64,000 nucleotides of DNA from Hymenobacter translucens (GTDB lineage: Bacteria; Bacteroidota; Bacteroidia; Cytophagales; Hymenobacteraceae). Shown one piece after another: positions 8,959-17,861 of this stretch; position 1 is the first letter of the stretch; each line of letters begins with the position of its first letter. Under the pieces are notes generated by a model. It did not search any database, was not told the origin of the DNA, and was given only the letters and a program-made list of their open reading frames with translations. Location: positions 620,001-684,000 of the forward strand of contig NZ_JAJERB010000003.1 of NCBI RefSeq assembly GCF_020685205.1. The letters are read 5' to 3'. The position numbers were made by a program, and so were the translations under genes.

Positions 8959-11460
8959 ATGGTGCCGAAGCCAACCCTGCTTTCCCGCCCCTGCTTCTAC
9001 GCCAGGTTTCTGCTGCTGGCGGCGGCGCTGACGGCCGCGCTGCCGGTTAGCGCCCAGACTACTCCGGCGCCGGCCGCTGCCCGCACCGGCAGCGGCCGCC
9101 TGACCGGCGTCGTGCTCAGCGCGGGCACCCGCAAGCCGGTGGAGTTTGCTACGGTTGCTTTGCTGGAAGCTACGGGTGACAAGCCTCTGGACGGCAGCAT
9201 GGGCGACGAGCGGGGCCGGTTTACGGTTGGCAAGATTGCGGCCGGCACGTACCGGGTGCGGATCAGCTTTGTGGGGTTCGAGGAGAAAACGCTCGACAAC
9301 GTACAGTTCGCCACCGACAACGCCACCGTGGATTTGGGCGAGGTGCTGCTCCAGCCCACCGTGCGGCAGCTGGGCGAGGTGAAGGTGACGGGAGAGCGGG
9401 AGCTGGTGGAAAACAAGGTCGACCGCCTCGTGTACAATGCCGACAAGGACGCCACCAACGCCGGTGGTACGGCTGCCGACGTGCTGCAGAAAGTGCCCAT
9501 GCTGGCCGTCGACATCAATGGCAACCTGCAGATGCGGGGCTCGTCGAACGTGCGGGTGCTCGTCAACGGCAAGCCCTCGGCCATTATGGCCAGCAACCTG
9601 GCCGAAGCCCTAAAGCAGATTCCGGCCGACCAGATTAAGAGCGTGGAGGTGATTACCAGCCCCTCGGCCAAGTACGATGCGGAGGGCTCGGCCGGCATCG
9701 TCAACATTGTGATGAAGAAAAACAACCTCGAAGGCATGAACGGCACGGCCGCTGCTTCGGCCGGCAACCGGGGCACCAACGTGAACGGCTCCCTGAACAG
9801 CCGCCGCGGTAAGCTCGGCATCAGCTCCAGCCTGGGTCAGAACATCTTTTACAACGTGGCCACCAGCGCCTCCACCCGCACCGACCGGCTGCCCGGCGAC
9901 CGGCAGAGCGTGCTCAGCCAGCGCGGCAACTTCACCAACCTGGGCGGGGGCGTGTTCGGGCAGCTGGGCCTCGACTACGACCTCACGCCCAAGGACGCGC
10001 TGACGCTGAGCGGGCGGGGCAACCACTTCCAGTTCACCCAGGACCGCACCCAACGCAGCCTCTACACCCTGCCCGCCGGAACCGACGACTTCACCCGCGA
10101 CATCATCACCAAGAACCGCAACCAGAACCTGGACCTCAACTTCAGTTACACCCGGACCCTGCCCAGGCCCCGGCAGGAACTGAGCGTGCTGGCCCTGCAC
10201 ACCGTCAACCGGGGCCGCAGCGACTACGACCTGAGTCAGCGGCGGACCGAGCGGGAAGACTACCGCGAAGCCAGCCTAAACGACAACCGCAACCAGGAAA
10301 CCACCATCCAGGCCGACTACGCTCATCCCACCGACAGCACCGGCACCGTGGAGCTGGGACTGAAGACTATCCTACGGGCCGTGGGCAGCAACTACCAGAT
10401 TGACGCCGACCAGCTCGACGGCCGCGGGCCCCAGCGCCAGCCGGCCCGCTCCAACGAGTTCGACTACTTCCAGCAGGTGTACTCTTCCTACCTGTCCTAC
10501 GGCTTTTCGCTGCGCAAAACCCTGAGCTTTAAGCTTGGTGGCCGGGTGGAGCACACCCGCATCGACGGCAACTTTTTGTCGAGCGAAACCCAGCTACAGC
10601 GCAGCTACACCAACCTGGTGCCGAGCCTGGTGGCGGCCTGGGACGTGACACCCAGCCAGAAGCTTAAGCTCAGCTACACCCGCCGCATTCAGCGCCCCGA
10701 CATTTACTACCTGAACCCCTACGTGAACCTGAGCGACCCGCGCAACATCACCAGCGGCAACCCCGACCTGCAGGCCGAGCTGAGCAACGCCTACGAGCTG
10801 GGCTACAGCGGCTTTTTCGGTAAAAACTCGCTGAACCTCTCGCTCTACACCCGGCAGACCAACAACGCCATCGAGGCCATTTCCCGGACCCTGCCCTCTT
10901 CCGACTCTACCCGCACGCTGTTTACCACCTACCAGAACGTGGCCCGCAACGCCACCTACGGCCTGAGTGCCTACGGCTCAACCAAGCTGACGCCGAAGTG
11001 GAGTTTGAGCGGCAACGCCAACTTCTACTACCTCTGGCTGCGCAGCGAGGCCCTGCAGCTTGCCAACGGAGGCCTGATGTACAACTTCAACCTGAGCTCG
11101 TCCTACCAGTTCGGCAAGGGCCTCAGCGCCCAGTTCAACGGCTTCTTCAACTCACCCCGCACCGAGCTGCAGGGCCGCTCGGCGGGCTACCGCACCTACA
11201 CGCTGGCCATTAAGAAAGAGGTATTCGACAAGAAGGGCAGTATAGCCGTAGGGCTCATCAACCCCTTTAACCGCCGCCTCACCTTTCATCAGGAGCTGGA
11301 CACGCCCCAGTTTGCCTACGTATCGGACAGCTACTTCTACAACCGTCAGATCCGGCTCACCTTCAATTACAAGTTCGGCTCCCTGGATACCAAGCCCGCC
11401 CGGCCCGTCAAGAGCATCCGCAACGACGACCTCAAGCAGGGCGGCGGGGGCAACGGCTAA
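8959..11460 (+). CDS. TonB-dependent outer-membrane receptor-like beta-barrel protein
   Basis: An 833-residue outer-membrane protein. The ATG at 8959 gives a clean signal peptide (MVPKPTLLSRPCFYARFLLL to LPVSAQ), whereas the upstream ATG at 8920 adds an unlikely leader. A carboxypeptidase-regulatory-like domain follows (about 40-125: LTGVVLSAGTRKPVEFATV...GTYRVRISFVGFEEKT). Next come a plug domain (about 130-230, with ADVLQKVPMLAVD, VLVNGKPSAIM and SAKYDAEGSAGIVNIVMKK) and a long C-terminal barrel rich in alternating aromatic strands ending in FNYKFGSL. This is the outer-membrane beta-barrel family often found under a repressor rather than beside SusD; no SusD is nearby. The ligand is unknown. 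Three operator-like palindromes precede it. Confidence 0.9.
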   Translation: MVPKPTLLSRPCFYARFLLLAAALTAALPVSAQTTPAPAAARTGSGRLTGVVLSAGTRKPVEFATVALLEATGDKPLDGSMGDERGRFTVGKIAAGTYRVRISFVGFEEKTLDNVQFATDNATVDLGEVLLQPTVRQLGEVKVTGERELVENKVDRLVYNADKDATNAGGTAADVLQKVPMLAVDINGNLQMRGSSNVRVLVNGKPSAIMASNLAEALKQIPADQIKSVEVITSPSAKYDAEGSAGIVNIVMKKNNLEGMNGTAAASAGNRGTNVNGSLNSRRGKLGISSSLGQNIFYNVATSASTRTDRLPGDRQSVLSQRGNFTNLGGGVFGQLGLDYDLTPKDALTLSGRGNHFQFTQDRTQRSLYTLPAGTDDFTRDIITKNRNQNLDLNFSYTRTLPRPRQELSVLALHTVNRGRSDYDLSQRRTEREDYREASLNDNRNQETTIQADYAHPTDSTGTVELGLKTILRAVGSNYQIDADQLDGRGPQRQPARSNEFDYFQQVYSSYLSYGFSLRKTLSFKLGGRVEHTRIDGNFLSSETQLQRSYTNLVPSLVAAWDVTPSQKLKLSYTRRIQRPDIYYLNPYVNLSDPRNITSGNPDLQAELSNAYELGYSGFFGKNSLNLSLYTRQTNNAIEAISRTLPSSDSTRTLFTTYQNVARNATYGLSAYGSTKLTPKWSLSGNANFYYLWLRSEALQLANGGLMYNFNLSSSYQFGKGLSAQFNGFFNSPRTELQGRSAGYRTYTLAIKKEVFDKKGSIAVGLINPFNRRLTFHQELDTPQFAYVSDSYFYNRQIRLTFNYKFGSLDTKPARPVKSIRNDDLKQGGGGNG

Positions 11461-11525
11461 CGCCGGGCCGGCAAGTTTGCGCCGGTTTTGCCAACCCCCG
11501 GGGCCCGCAGACAGTTAAGCAACCT

Positions 11526-12068
11526 ATGCTTGCCATTACCTCCCTGCTGATTGCCCCCAACGCGGCCCGCATCAACCGTATCATCAAGAGCCTGGAAAAG
11601 GAGTTCGGCCTCGACGACGTGCAGGCCACCCCCGATCCGCACATCACCTACCAGCTGGCCGGCGTAGCCAAGCTGCCGGCCCTGAAGTCGGCGCTGCGCC
11701 GGGTGGCCAGCACCACCGCGCCGTTCACGGCCCATACCACGGGGCTGGGCTTGTTTCCGGGCCCCAACCCGGTTATCTACATTCCGGTGCTGCGCTCCGA
11801 CGCCCTTAACCGCCTGCACCACCGCGTGCTCGACGCCACGGCTCCCTTGTGTTTGCGCACCGACAAGTACAGCGGACCGGAGTGCTGGCTGCCCCACGTT
11901 TCCCTGGCCCTGCACGACACCACCCCGGAGCTGCTGGGCCCGGTGCTGACGTATCTCAATCAGCAGACCTTTAACCTGAAGCTGGAAATCGACAACATCA
12001 CGATTCTGCGCCGGCACGGGGAGCAGTTCGTGCGGGAGGACGCCTTTGCGTTTACCGGCGGCGACTAA
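11526..12068 (+). CDS. 2'-5' RNA ligase-like 2H phosphoesterase
   Basis: A 180-residue protein with the two H-x-T/S motifs of the 2H superfamily: PHITYQL at about residues 39-45 and PHVSLAL near residue 123. These histidines act on cyclic phosphodiester or 2'-5' linkages in characterised members. It lies 65 nt after the receptor gene and on the same strand, so co-transcription is possible, but no functional link is evident. The physiological substrate of stand-alone bacterial 2H proteins is generally unknown. Confidence 0.8.
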   Translation: MLAITSLLIAPNAARINRIIKSLEKEFGLDDVQATPDPHITYQLAGVAKLPALKSALRRVASTTAPFTAHTTGLGLFPGPNPVIYIPVLRSDALNRLHHRVLDATAPLCLRTDKYSGPECWLPHVSLALHDTTPELLGPVLTYLNQQTFNLKLEIDNITILRRHGEQFVREDAFAFTGGD

Positions 12069-12156
12069 GCCCGGCAGGCAGCGGCTTTTTTTCGGTGGGT
12101 GATGTGGCCGTTTCCGCCCCGTACCCGACCTTTACCCGCTCATCAACCCAACTGCT

Positions 12157-12621
12157 ATGTACTCCACCGTACTCATCCTGCACTCCTGGACGCGCTGGCT
12201 GGTCCTCCTTTTCGGTCTGATTGCTTTGTTCCGGGCCTTTAGCGGCTGGCAGGGCCGCCGTCCCTTCACCGGGGCCGACAACGGCATGGGCGCCGCCTTT
12301 ATCGGCTCGATGCACCTGCAGATGCTGCTGGGCCTGATTTTGTATTTCGGACTGAGCCCATTCGGGATGAAAGCCTTTGAAACTGCCGGCGGCGCCGTGA
12401 TGAAAGACCCGGCCGGACGCTTCTGGGGCGTGGAGCACATTGCGGCCATGGTGCTGGCCGTAATAGCGGCCCAGGTAGGGCGTACCCTGTCCAAGAAAGC
12501 AGCTGACCCGGTTGTCAAGCACAAGAAAGCCTTTATCTGGTTTCTGATTGCCCTGGTGCTGGTGCTGCTCATGATTCCGTGGGGAGTCTGGAACCCGGCC
12601 CGCCCCCTGTTCCGGCTGTAA
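12157..12621 (+). CDS. small four-helix membrane protein, cytochrome-b-like
   Basis: A 154-residue protein with about four membrane helices (near 4-26, 46-66, 91-109 and 127-147). Conserved-looking histidines occur at helix positions: His9 in HSWTRW, His53 in SMHLQM and His94 in GVEHIA. Homologues in Bacteroidota are commonly labelled cytochrome B for this pattern. Haem binding is not demonstrable from sequence. A strong terminator follows immediately. Confidence 0.65.
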   Translation: MYSTVLILHSWTRWLVLLFGLIALFRAFSGWQGRRPFTGADNGMGAAFIGSMHLQMLLGLILYFGLSPFGMKAFETAGGAVMKDPAGRFWGVEHIAAMVLAVIAAQVGRTLSKKAADPVVKHKKAFIWFLIALVLVLLMIPWGVWNPARPLFRL

Positions 12622-12646
12622 CCGGCCCCGCTGCCCACCGCATTCA

Positions 12647-12678
12647 CCGACCCGCCCACCCGGCGGGTCGGCTTTTTT
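12647..12678 (+). terminator. intrinsic terminator
   Basis: A 10-bp perfect GC-rich stem (CCGACCCGCC at 12647-12656 and its complement at 12662-12671) with a 5-nt loop, followed by CTTTTTT. It ends the transcript of the 12157-12621 gene. Confidence 0.85.
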
Positions 12679-12880
12679 GTATACCTTAGAGCCTGCCCCG
12701 CCTGTTGCGAACAGCCGGGCTGTGCTGGTAGAGTCGTCTGAAGAGATGCGAAGTTGAATTTTGCCGGCTGTTGTTGGGTTAATTAATTATTATTACAGCG
12801 TTATGCCAGGGGCTGCTTCCCTCAGCCGGCCTGGTTAAGATTGCCATCTTCCCGCCCACTGCCTTTCCTTTTTCCATTCC

Positions 12881-13063
12881 GTGCGAAAATCAGTTCCAAA
12901 GCCCCGTTTCTCGCGGGAGGAATTCTGCCATTTGATGGATGCACAGCTACAGACTCTGGAAGTCCGGACCACGACCGCGCCCCAGTACAGCGCGGTGCTG
13001 ATGGCCCTGCGCCGCAGTCTGGAAGCGTACAAAACCAACAAGCCCGTTTCCCGGCTTCACTAA
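12881..13063 (+). CDS. small hypothetical protein
   Basis: A 60-residue basic, soluble reading frame with a GTG start, containing RFSREEFCHLMDAQLQ and YKTNKPVSRLH. Its amphipathic helical pattern looks protein-like, and it fits better than the longer overlapping frame at 12841-13125, which is compositionally odd. An ATG start near 12934 is an alternative. No family recognised. Confidence 0.4.
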   Translation: MRKSVPKPRFSREEFCHLMDAQLQTLEVRTTTAPQYSAVLMALRRSLEAYKTNKPVSRLH

Positions 13064-13219
13064 GCCTTGGCTGCCCGGCCAGTAGCTTTGCTCGCCTGTA
13101 CCTCCTGCTTTTGAAGCGGCTGTAGAAAAAGCCGGTTTGTCCGCCTACCTTGCTGCCGCATCTATTTGGCAGCGGGCGGGACCCTGGCTTGGGTACGGCG
13201 CTGCCGCTGATTCAATCTG

Positions 13220-14077
13220 ATGGATAGCTACGCCCCACCGGTTCCGACGCCCCATCCCGCCCCGGAGGCCCACCCCCCGGCGGCCTGCCTGAACTGCGGC
13301 CAGCCGCTGCACGACCAGTTCTGCGCCCGGTGCGGTCAGGCCGCAGCCACCCACCGCATCACGCTGGGTCACTGGCTGCACGATATTCCCCACAGCATCT
13401 GGCACGTCGACCGGGGGCTGCCTTACACGCTCAAGCAGATGCTGCGCCGCCCGGGTGCTACGCTGCGCAACTACCTGGCGGGGCAGCGGGCTCCCTATTT
13501 CCGGCCCCTCTCCTACCTGCTGCTGATTACCGGACTTATCACGCTGTGCTACGTCGTGCTGCGCCTGCGCCCCTACAACGTAGCCGACCCGGCGGTACCA
13601 CCGGCCCTGCGGGCCGTGCAGGAGCGGTTTCTGGCTTTCTTCTCAAAGTACATCAACTGGTTTGCGGTACTGCTGCTGCCGCTTTCGGCGGGGGTGCTCC
13701 GGCTGTTTCTGCGCCGGGCACGCTACAATTACGCCGAGTACATCACCATTGCCTGCTTCGTGACGGGCACCTTTCACTTCTTTGCCCTGCTGGCCCTGCC
13801 GTTTCTGTACCTGCTCAATGGCACCCGAGGCGGGCAGCAGCTGATGATGGGCGTGCTGCTGGTTTCGTTTGGGTACAAGACCTGGGCCTATGCCAGCCTG
13901 CTGGAACCCTTCGGCCTTTCGACGTTCGGGCGCTACCTGCGCGGGCTGGCGGCCACGCTTAGCACCTACTTTATTACCCTCGCAGCGGCTCTGACCATCC
14001 TGGTATTGGTAAACCGGAAGGAGTTTACGGCCCTGGTCCGGCAGAAGACGGCGCCTGCCGTGGCTCATCCCCGGTAG
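13220..14077 (+). CDS. DUF3667 membrane protein, copy 1
   Basis: A 285-residue protein. Its N-terminal zinc-ribbon is formed by Cys23, Cys26, Cys35 and Cys38 (CLNCGQ...CARCGQ). It is followed by the DUF3667 signature HDIPHSIWHVDRGLPYTL and NYLAGQRAPYFRPLSYLL, then about five hydrophobic helices. The ribbon is predicted cytosolic and the rest membrane-embedded; the function is unknown. It is the first of two adjacent paralogues on the same strand separated by 117 bp. A TAGCTTTG box at 13083-13090 is the closest perfect promoter word, 129 nt upstream, while TACCTTGC at about 13147 is nearer but imperfect. Confidence 0.85.
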   Translation: MDSYAPPVPTPHPAPEAHPPAACLNCGQPLHDQFCARCGQAAATHRITLGHWLHDIPHSIWHVDRGLPYTLKQMLRRPGATLRNYLAGQRAPYFRPLSYLLLITGLITLCYVVLRLRPYNVADPAVPPALRAVQERFLAFFSKYINWFAVLLLPLSAGVLRLFLRRARYNYAEYITIACFVTGTFHFFALLALPFLYLLNGTRGGQQLMMGVLLVSFGYKTWAYASLLEPFGLSTFGRYLRGLAATLSTYFITLAAALTILVLVNRKEFTALVRQKTAPAVAHPR

Positions 14078-14194
14078 TTGTTACCGGCTCCCTGGATAGT
14101 ATGCTACTCTGTAAGGCCGGCTCCACGGCTTGCTATTCTCGATTAACTGTCTTTATTTCAGGGCGGTCCTATCCCTCCTTATATTTCTCGCTCT

Positions 14195-15136
14195 ATGCAG
14201 TCAACCACTACTTCACCGGTTACCATTGACCCCGCCCTGGCCCGCTCCGTGCACAGCCTGGCCACGGATGCTCCGGCCCACGGGCATGCACCCACTGCCT
14301 GCCTGAACTGCGGCCACCTCGTTCCCGACCGGTTTTGCGGCAAGTGCGGGCAGGACGCGCACCATACCAAGCGGCTCACGATGGCCCACATGCTCCACGA
14401 CATTCCGCACTCGGTGTGGCACGTCGATAAAGGCATTCTGTACTCGATCCGCACGATTGTCACGCGTCCCGGAACCACCATTCGCAGCTACCTGGCCGGG
14501 CAGCGGGTCGACCACTTCCGGCCCTTGTCCCTGCTGCTGCTCGTGACCGGTCTGTACTCGTTTATTGCCTCCGTACTGCACATCGACATGCTTCCTCCCC
14601 GCGACCCTGCGATGCCCGAGGCCGTGTGGCAGACGCAGAAGTCGGCCATCGAAGCGCTGTCAAAATACCTGAGCTGGTACTATGTGGGGCTGGTGCCGGT
14701 TATAGCCGGGTTTGCGCGCCTGTTTTTGCGCCGTGGGGGCTACAACTACGCCGAGTGCCTCGTCATTGCCGCATTTATTACGGCTGTCTGCAATGCCCTG
14801 ACTTTGTTTTCCCTGCCCGTGTCGTATTACTACTCCGGCACTCCGGCAATTCAAAAAGTAGCCTACGTAGTCAGCGTAATAAGCATTGGGTACGCTACCT
14901 GGGCGTATAGCGCCATGCTGGCCCATACCGGCCTGAGCCTGGCCGGCCGTCTGGTGCGGGGCTTCTTTCCCTTCGTGCTGGGAGTTATTATCCCGCCTAT
15001 GCTGCTCGGAATGGTTGCCGTGGGCCTGCAGTGGGACACTATCAAGCAAAGCATCAGGAAACAGCAGCAACTACAGGCGCAACAGGCGAAATCGGCCCCT
15101 GCTCCCGCCCCCCGGACGGTTCCGGCGCATCAATAG
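14195..15136 (+). CDS. DUF3667 membrane protein, copy 2
   Basis: A 313-residue paralogue of the preceding gene with the same order. It has a zinc-ribbon (Cys36, Cys39, Cys48, Cys51), HDIPHSVWHVDKGILYSI and SYLAGQRVDHFRPLSLLL, then several helices, and a basic Q/K- and P/A-rich C-terminal tail (about 285-313). The pair probably arose by local duplication and has diverged well beyond recent copies. TATATTTC at 14180-14187 resembles a -7 box but is very close to the ATG, so either the leader is short or the promoter is elsewhere. A symmetric terminator lies 33 bp after the stop. Confidence 0.85.
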   Translation: MQSTTTSPVTIDPALARSVHSLATDAPAHGHAPTACLNCGHLVPDRFCGKCGQDAHHTKRLTMAHMLHDIPHSVWHVDKGILYSIRTIVTRPGTTIRSYLAGQRVDHFRPLSLLLLVTGLYSFIASVLHIDMLPPRDPAMPEAVWQTQKSAIEALSKYLSWYYVGLVPVIAGFARLFLRRGGYNYAECLVIAAFITAVCNALTLFSLPVSYYYSGTPAIQKVAYVVSVISIGYATWAYSAMLAHTGLSLAGRLVRGFFPFVLGVIIPPMLLGMVAVGLQWDTIKQSIRKQQQLQAQQAKSAPAPAPRTVPAHQ

Positions 15137-15162
15137 ACCGCGTTTGCCGTCAGCCCGAAATG

Positions 15163-15197
15163 AAAAAGGCCGCCGCTGGAATCCAGCGGCGGCTTTT
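15163..15197. terminator. bidirectional intrinsic terminator between convergent genes
   Basis: A perfect GC-rich inverted repeat (GCCGCCGCTGGA from 15169 and its complement to 15193) is flanked by GAAAAA on the left and CTTTT on the right. It can therefore end transcripts from both the DUF3667 gene and the convergent deoxyhypusine-synthase-like gene. Confidence 0.8.
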
Positions 15198-15217
15198 CTA
15201 TACGTGTTAAGCGGCAA

Positions 15218-16189
15218 TTACTGGCCCAGCACCATGGCAAACACCAGTGGGGCCACGATGGTAGCGTCCGACTCGATAATAAACTTGGGCGTGTCCTGAC
15301 CCAGCTTGCCCCAGGTGATTTTCTCGTTGGGCACGGCGCCGGAGTAGGAGCCGTACGAGGTGGTCGAGTCCGAAATCTGGCAGAAGTAGCCCCACAGCGG
15401 CACCGAGGTGCGGCCCAGATCCTGGTGCAGCATCGGCACCACGCAGATCGGGAAGTCGCCGGCAATGCCACCGCCAATCTGGAAGAAGCCCACCTTGCTT
15501 TCCTCGGTGGCCTGCTTGGTGTACCAGTCGGCCAGGTAGATCATGTACTCAATGCCCGTGCGCACGGTGTGCACGTTCTGAATGTCGCCCGAAATGACGT
15601 GGCCGGCGAAGATGTTGCCGAGCGTAGAGTCTTCCCAGCCGGGGCAGATGATGGGCAGGTTCTTCTCGGCAGCGGCCAGCATCCAGGAGTCCTTGGGGTC
15701 AATCTGGTAGTACTGCTCCAGCTCACCCGACTTCAGGATCTGGTAGAAGAACTCGTGGGGGAAGTACCGCTCGCCGGCTTTGTCGGCCTGCTCCCAGAAC
15801 TTGAGCACCGAGTGCTCGAGGCGGCGCATGGCTTCCTCTTCCGGAATGCAGGTATCGGTTACGCGGTTCATGTGGCGCTCCAGCAGGGCCTGCTCGTCGG
15901 CAGCCGTCAGGTCGCGGTAGTTGGGCACCCGCTCGTAGAAGTCGTGGGCTACCAGGTTGAAGATATCCTCCTCCAGGTTAGCGCCCGTGCAGCTGATGAT
16001 CTGGACTTTGTCCTGACGGATCAGCTCGGCCAGCTGAATGCCCATTTCGGCGGTGCTCATGGCGCCGGCCAGGGTAATCATCATCTTGCCGCCTTCGGCC
16101 AGGTGCTTGTTGTAGCCTTCGGCGGCATCAATCAGGGCAGCAGCGTTGAAGTGGCGGTAGTGGTGCTTGAGGAAGTTGGTTACGGTCAT
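15218..16189 (-). CDS. deoxyhypusine synthase family protein
   Basis: A 323-residue homologue of deoxyhypusine synthase, the enzyme that moves an aminobutyl group from spermidine to a lysine of eIF5A in eukaryotes and archaea. NAD-binding-type segments are visible (MITLAGAMSTAEMG, ISCTGANLEEDIFN, QIGGGIAGDFPICVVPML). So is SGAVPNEKITWGKL, in which Lys295 matches the catalytic lysine that carries the aminobutyl intermediate. Bacteria lack eIF5A, so the acceptor must differ; some bacterial relatives make homospermidine or act on small amines. No polyamine gene is adjacent. The strict biochemical activity is open, but the active-site lysine argues for a working aminobutyl transferase. Confidence 0.88.
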   Translation of the reverse strand: MTVTNFLKHHYRHFNAAALIDAAEGYNKHLAEGGKMMITLAGAMSTAEMGIQLAELIRQDKVQIISCTGANLEEDIFNLVAHDFYERVPNYRDLTAADEQALLERHMNRVTDTCIPEEEAMRRLEHSVLKFWEQADKAGERYFPHEFFYQILKSGELEQYYQIDPKDSWMLAAAEKNLPIICPGWEDSTLGNIFAGHVISGDIQNVHTVRTGIEYMIYLADWYTKQATEESKVGFFQIGGGIAGDFPICVVPMLHQDLGRTSVPLWGYFCQISDSTTSYGSYSGAVPNEKITWGKLGQDTPKFIIESDATIVAPLVFAMVLGQ

Positions 16190-16337
16190 CGAAGTGGGTT
16201 ACAATGTTGACCAGAAAACCTGGTCGGGGTGTGCGGTTTACAATCAATTTAAAGCCGAAAATCGTTCATGGCAGGGCTTCTATATCGAAGATTCTGCATA
16301 GCGTACCATTGCGGCTGGGTTGCTCACAACTACGGCC

Positions 16338-16877
16338 CTAGCCGGGCTCCTCAATCATCAGGTTGTGGTTGGTGTAGATGCAGATGTCGGCGGCAATGTG
16401 AAGGGCTTCCTCTACCATCTGCCGGGCCGTGAGGTGGGGAGCGTGCTTTTTAAGCGCCAGCGCGGCCGCCTGAGCAAACATGGCACCCGAGCCAATGGCG
16501 GCCACGTCGGAGTCGGGCTCGAGCACGTCGCCGGTGCCGGCAATGATGAGCAGCTCGTCTTTGTCGCAGACGACCATCATGGCTTCGAGCTTGCGCAGGT
16601 ACTGGTCTTTGCGCCACTCCTTGGCCAGCTCGATGGCCGCGCGGCGGAGCTGCCCGCCGTAGCCGCCGAGCTTTTCCTCGAACTTGTCGAGCAGCATGAA
16701 CGCGTCGGCGGTAGAGCCGGCAAAGCCCGTCACGACCTTGCCGTCGTGCAGCTTGCGCACCTTGCGCACGTTGCTTTTGGCCACGTGCTTGTCCATGGTA
16801 GCCTGCCCGTCGGCGCCGAGGGCAATCTGGCCCTTGTGCCGAACCCCAAGCACGGTGGTAGAGCGGATTTTAGTCAT
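16338..16877 (-). CDS. hslV: ATP-dependent protease peptidase subunit HslV
   Basis: A 179-residue threonine peptidase of the HslUV protease. The catalytic Thr is expected at residue 7 after removal of the short propeptide MTKIRS, giving the mature start TTVLGVRHKG. GADGQAT, the GFAGSTADAF loop and AAIGSGAMFAQAAA are all family hallmarks, and the length is normal. The ATPase partner hslU is not in this window, so the two are unlinked here. A perfect TAGCTTTG promoter box lies 43 nt before the ATG. Confidence 0.95.
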   Translation of the reverse strand: MTKIRSTTVLGVRHKGQIALGADGQATMDKHVAKSNVRKVRKLHDGKVVTGFAGSTADAFMLLDKFEEKLGGYGGQLRRAAIELAKEWRKDQYLRKLEAMMVVCDKDELLIIAGTGDVLEPDSDVAAIGSGAMFAQAAALALKKHAPHLTARQMVEEALHIAADICIYTNHNLMIEEPG

Positions 16878-16920
16878 GAGTCGGTAGTTGGAATGAGGAC
16901 ACCCGTCTGCTGGCGGGGTA

Positions 16921-16928
16921 CAAAGCTA
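16921..16928 (-). promoter_or_regulatory. -7 promoter box before hslV
   Basis: Minus-strand TAGCTTTG, a perfect TAnnTTTG match, 43 nt upstream of the hslV ATG. Confidence 0.55.
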
Positions 16929-17072
16929 CACCACCCGCTCCGGAAACCGAACCTGAGCGGACGGTTCGTTTGGACCCGGCCGGGCCACTCGGCTTTTGAA
17001 AGAGGCAGTTCTGCTCCCGGGTGGCCCGAAGCCGCCTTCCCGCCCCGGTTCTATTCTACCTACCTTAGATCC

Positions 17073-17660
17073 ATGAAGCTATTCTTATCCTGTGCCGCCC
17101 TGGCCTTGCTGCTATCCTCGTGCGGAAATTTCTTTGACTCCTTCGATGAATCCGAAATTCCCGGCTACACCCGCGACTGGCTGCGCGGGGAGCAGGGCCA
17201 GACGCTCACGTTTCGCAACGGTGCCGGGCAAACGCGCACCCTGCGCGTCCGCCGCCGGGAAGAGCTGATGACGAGCTCGGGCCGAACAGGCACATCCTAC
17301 TACCAGGTCCTCAATGTCCGGATCGAAGATACGGCCCCTGACTCCCTGCTGAGCGTGTCCCTGGAAGGCAACTCCAACAAAGTGAATGTTTCCCACCACG
17401 GCGTAGCCTGGGGCGCTATCAACACCCACGAAAACGGCCGCAAAACCTATGTCGAGTCGTACCGCAACGCTACCACCATCACGGGCAGCATGGCGGCCGA
17501 GGATACCACCCTGGCCGGGCGCCAGTACCGGTTCGTGGGCCGCATCCGGGGCCCGATTACGGCCCACCCCACCGACACCGTCACGGCCGTCTACATTTCC
17601 CGCTACGAGGGCGTTATCGGCTTCATGACCAAGCGCGCCGGCCTCTGGCACCGCGACTAA
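17073..17660 (+). CDS. hypothetical lipoprotein
   Basis: A 195-residue protein. The ATG at 17073 gives a lipoprotein signal (MKLFLSCAALALLLSSC) with the lipobox LSSC ending at Cys17. The larger upstream frame that runs through hslV on the other strand is a shadow. The mature part is beta-rich and polar with no family I recognise. TACCTTAG about 12 nt upstream resembles a -7 box but sits too close for confidence. Confidence 0.75.
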   Translation: MKLFLSCAALALLLSSCGNFFDSFDESEIPGYTRDWLRGEQGQTLTFRNGAGQTRTLRVRRREELMTSSGRTGTSYYQVLNVRIEDTAPDSLLSVSLEGNSNKVNVSHHGVAWGAINTHENGRKTYVESYRNATTITGSMAAEDTTLAGRQYRFVGRIRGPITAHPTDTVTAVYISRYEGVIGFMTKRAGLWHRD

Positions 17661-17668
17661 GGGTTTTG

Positions 17669-17696
17669 GGCTTCAAGCTGTAGGCTTCAAGCGGCA
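17669..17696 (+). repeat. 14-bp direct repeat, two copies
   Basis: GGCTTCAAGCTGTA is followed directly by GGCTTCAAGCGGCA (12 of 14 identical), 9 bp after the lipoprotein stop. The words resemble those of the other intergenic repeats in this window (see 63441-63480). Confidence 0.6.
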
Positions 17697-17776
17697 AGCG
17701 TTGGGGTTACAGTAGAAAATAAGGCAGTTACCCTGGTTCGCCAAACCGCCTCCTCAAACAGCAGGGCCATAACAAG

Positions 17777-17811
17777 AGAAGCGCCTGCCGGATAATCCAG
17801 CAGGCGCTTCT
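17777..17811. terminator. hairpin between convergent genes, probable terminator
   Basis: A 12-bp perfect stem (AGAAGCGCCTGC at 17777-17788, complement at 17800-17811) with an 11-nt loop, between the lipoprotein and pdhC stops. T runs are weak on both sides. Confidence 0.6.
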
Positions 17812-17861
17812 GTGTTAGCGGGTTTCGTTGGTCGAAAACCAATACCCTAAGACTCTAAAAA

